Positions 6,156 to 6,633 of a stretch of 6,633 nucleotides of DNA are shown piece by piece. Each line of letters begins with the position of its first letter. Within the stretch, counting starts at the first letter, position 1. The notes beneath the pieces are model-generated. The model saw only the letters and a list, made by a program, of their open reading frames with translations. It was not told where the DNA came from and made no database searches. Position numbers and translations under genes: made by a program. This DNA is from an uncultured Erysipelotrichaceae bacterium (lineage in GTDB: Bacteria > Bacillota_I > Bacilli_A > RF39 > UBA660), in the NCBI GenBank assembly GCA_902795725.1, contig CADBLY010000042.1:1-6633 (forward strand), written 5' to 3'.

Positions 6156-6168
6156 TTCTACTTCTTTT
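6137..6168. terminator. Hairpin terminator overlapping the ssb 3' end, probably bidirectional
   Basis: AGAAGAAGTAGA (6137-6148) pairs with TCTACTTCTTTT (6157-6168), giving 12 pairs with one G-U on the plus strand. The loop (6149-6156) contains the ssb stop codon. The left arm encodes the last SSB residues. Read leftward, the complementary arm is followed by TCTTTTCTTTTAC, so it can also end transcription of the small minus-strand gene at 6184-6252. Confidence 0.6.
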
Positions 6169-6183
6169 ACTATAATCTTTATA

Positions 6184-6252
6184 TTATTTTTGCTTTTTAG
6201 CCATATCGCATAGTGCAAACCACCAGGCCAATATTATTGTAATTATAATCAC
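6184..6252 (-). CDS. Probable 22-aa single-helix membrane peptide
   Basis: A GTG at 6252 opens a 22-codon frame ending in TAA (6186-6184). The peptide is hydrophobic at the start (IIITIILAWWFALCD, 2-16) and ends in a basic tail (KKQK), like a single membrane-spanning peptide with its positive end in the cytoplasm. Support for a real gene comes from three independent signals: a G-rich ribosome binding site (GGGGGA, 6263-6258) 5 bases before the GTG; a near-consensus promoter upstream (6282-6310); and a hairpin downstream. An in-frame TAA directly precedes the GTG, so the frame cannot extend upstream. I recognise no family. It might be a regulatory small membrane protein or a type I toxin-like peptide; nothing in the sequence proves either. 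Confidence 0.55.
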   Translation of the reverse strand: MIIITIILAWWFALCDMAKKQK

Positions 6253-6281
6253 TTATATCCCCCACGTCTTTAATAATGCAT

Positions 6282-6310
6282 ATTATAATACTAATTATCA
6301 TATTTTGCAA
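6282..6310 (-). promoter_or_regulatory. Promoter of the 22-aa peptide gene
   Basis: On the minus strand TTGCAA (6310-6305) and a perfect TATAAT (6287-6282) are 17 bases apart. Transcription would start near 6275, giving a leader of about 23 bases with the G-rich ribosome binding site. The next frame downstream is the 22-codon one. Confidence 0.6.
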
Positions 6311-6320
6311 ATTGAAATAT

Positions 6321-6345
6321 TTTTAAAAGAACCTAATCGGTTCTT
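6321..6345 (-). terminator. Hairpin terminator after the XRE regulator gene
   Basis: Read leftward, AAGAACC (6345-6339) pairs with GGTTCTT (6333-6327) around the loop GATTA. The stem starts inside the stop codon of the regulator gene. The downstream T-run is short (four T, then A), so it is a moderate terminator. Confidence 0.55.
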
Positions 6346-6574
6346 AATCATGTTTAAACATTTCAGCAACTTCAATATCTAATGCATCACATAGTTGTAC
6401 AATCATACCTAAAGTTACATTTTTAAATTCCTTACTTGATTCCATCTTTTTAATATATGATGTTGAACATGAAGCTTTTTCAGCCAATTGTTCCTGTGTT
6501 AGATTTTTATCTTTACGGTATTGTTTAAGCTTATTAATAAAATTATCATATTCTTTATACTTTTTACTACCCAT
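6344..6574 (-). CDS. XRE-family helix-turn-helix transcriptional regulator
   Basis: This is a single-domain Cro/C1-type DNA-binding protein of 76 aa. The HTH domain spans most of the protein: LKQYRKDKNLTQEQLAEKA (16-34, helices 1-2), SCSTSYIKKMES (35-46, recognition helix), then the third and fourth helices (TLGMIVQLCDALDIEVAEMF, 54-73). No sensor or protease domain is present. Two starts compete. ATG at 6589 (81 aa) has no ribosome binding site. ATG at 6574 has GGATGTGA (6587-6580), one mismatch from the GGAGGTGA ideal, at the same spacing seen before the DUF421 gene, so I prefer it. Upstream TATACT (6632-6627) may be a -10, its -35 lying outside the window. It sits upstream of the 22-aa gene on the same strand but is separated from it by a hairpin and a promoter. 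Targets are unknown. Confidence 0.85.
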   Translation of the reverse strand: MGSKKYKEYDNFINKLKQYRKDKNLTQEQLAEKASCSTSYIKKMESSKEFKNVTLGMIVQLCDALDIEVAEMFKHD

Positions 6575-6633
6575 TATACTCACATCCATTACTAATGAAA
6601 TTTTCTCATAATTTTTTAATTTTATCAGTATAC

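Noticed and set aside
1..6633. CRISPR arrays, insertion sequences, tRNA or rRNA genes, attachment sites
   Set aside because: No regularly spaced direct repeats, transposase motifs, cloverleaf sequences or rRNA signatures were seen on either strand.

Overview
The window reads as chromosomal DNA of a low-GC Gram-positive bacterium, most likely an uncultured member of the Bacilli (a gut Mollicutes/RF39-like lineage fits, but this is inference). The grounds are the very AT-rich base composition, AGGAGG or AGGTGA ribosome binding sites before almost every gene, GTG starts, SigA-type promoters (TTGACA-17-TATAAT) and short hairpin terminators. Families typical of Bacilli are present: DUF421/YrbG-like, YrzE-like, YqfQ-like and a Gram-positive-length SufB. 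TGA appears to act as a stop (end of ssb), so the standard bacterial code applies.

Layout. Positions 1-121 (-) hold the 5' end of a small membrane protein gene, divergent from a DUF421 membrane protein gene at 194-823 (+); the two promoters occupy the same DNA. Positions 905-1246 (-) encode a YqfQ/VrrA-like protein, divergent from a two-gene pilus-assembly or competence-type operon at 1360-3733 (+): a PilC/GspF-family inner-membrane platform protein with an unusual N-terminal extension, then a prepilin peptidase translated from a GTG directly after the pilC stop. A 15-bp hairpin ends that operon.

After about 300 bases with a good promoter and a long leader comes sufB (4042-5346), followed immediately by a 97-aa lipoprotein gene (5357-5650) and a terminator. 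Next, an independent unit carries a short single-stranded DNA-binding protein gene (5814-6155) whose 3' end forms its own terminator. On the minus strand lie a probable 22-codon membrane peptide gene (6184-6252) with its own promoter and ribosome binding site, and an XRE-type repressor-like gene (6344-6574, or from 6589).

How the genes relate: pilC and the peptidase clearly work together (prepilin maturation and pilus or pseudopilus assembly), but the ATPase and pilin genes are not here. SufB is a Fe-S cluster scaffold whose partners SufC, SufD, SufS and SufU are also not here. The remaining genes look like small separate units. No mobile element, CRISPR array, tRNA or rRNA is visible. The points most worth a second look are the 22-aa gene, the orphan sufB-lipoprotein operon with its long leader, the tail-less SSB and the N-terminal addition on PilC.
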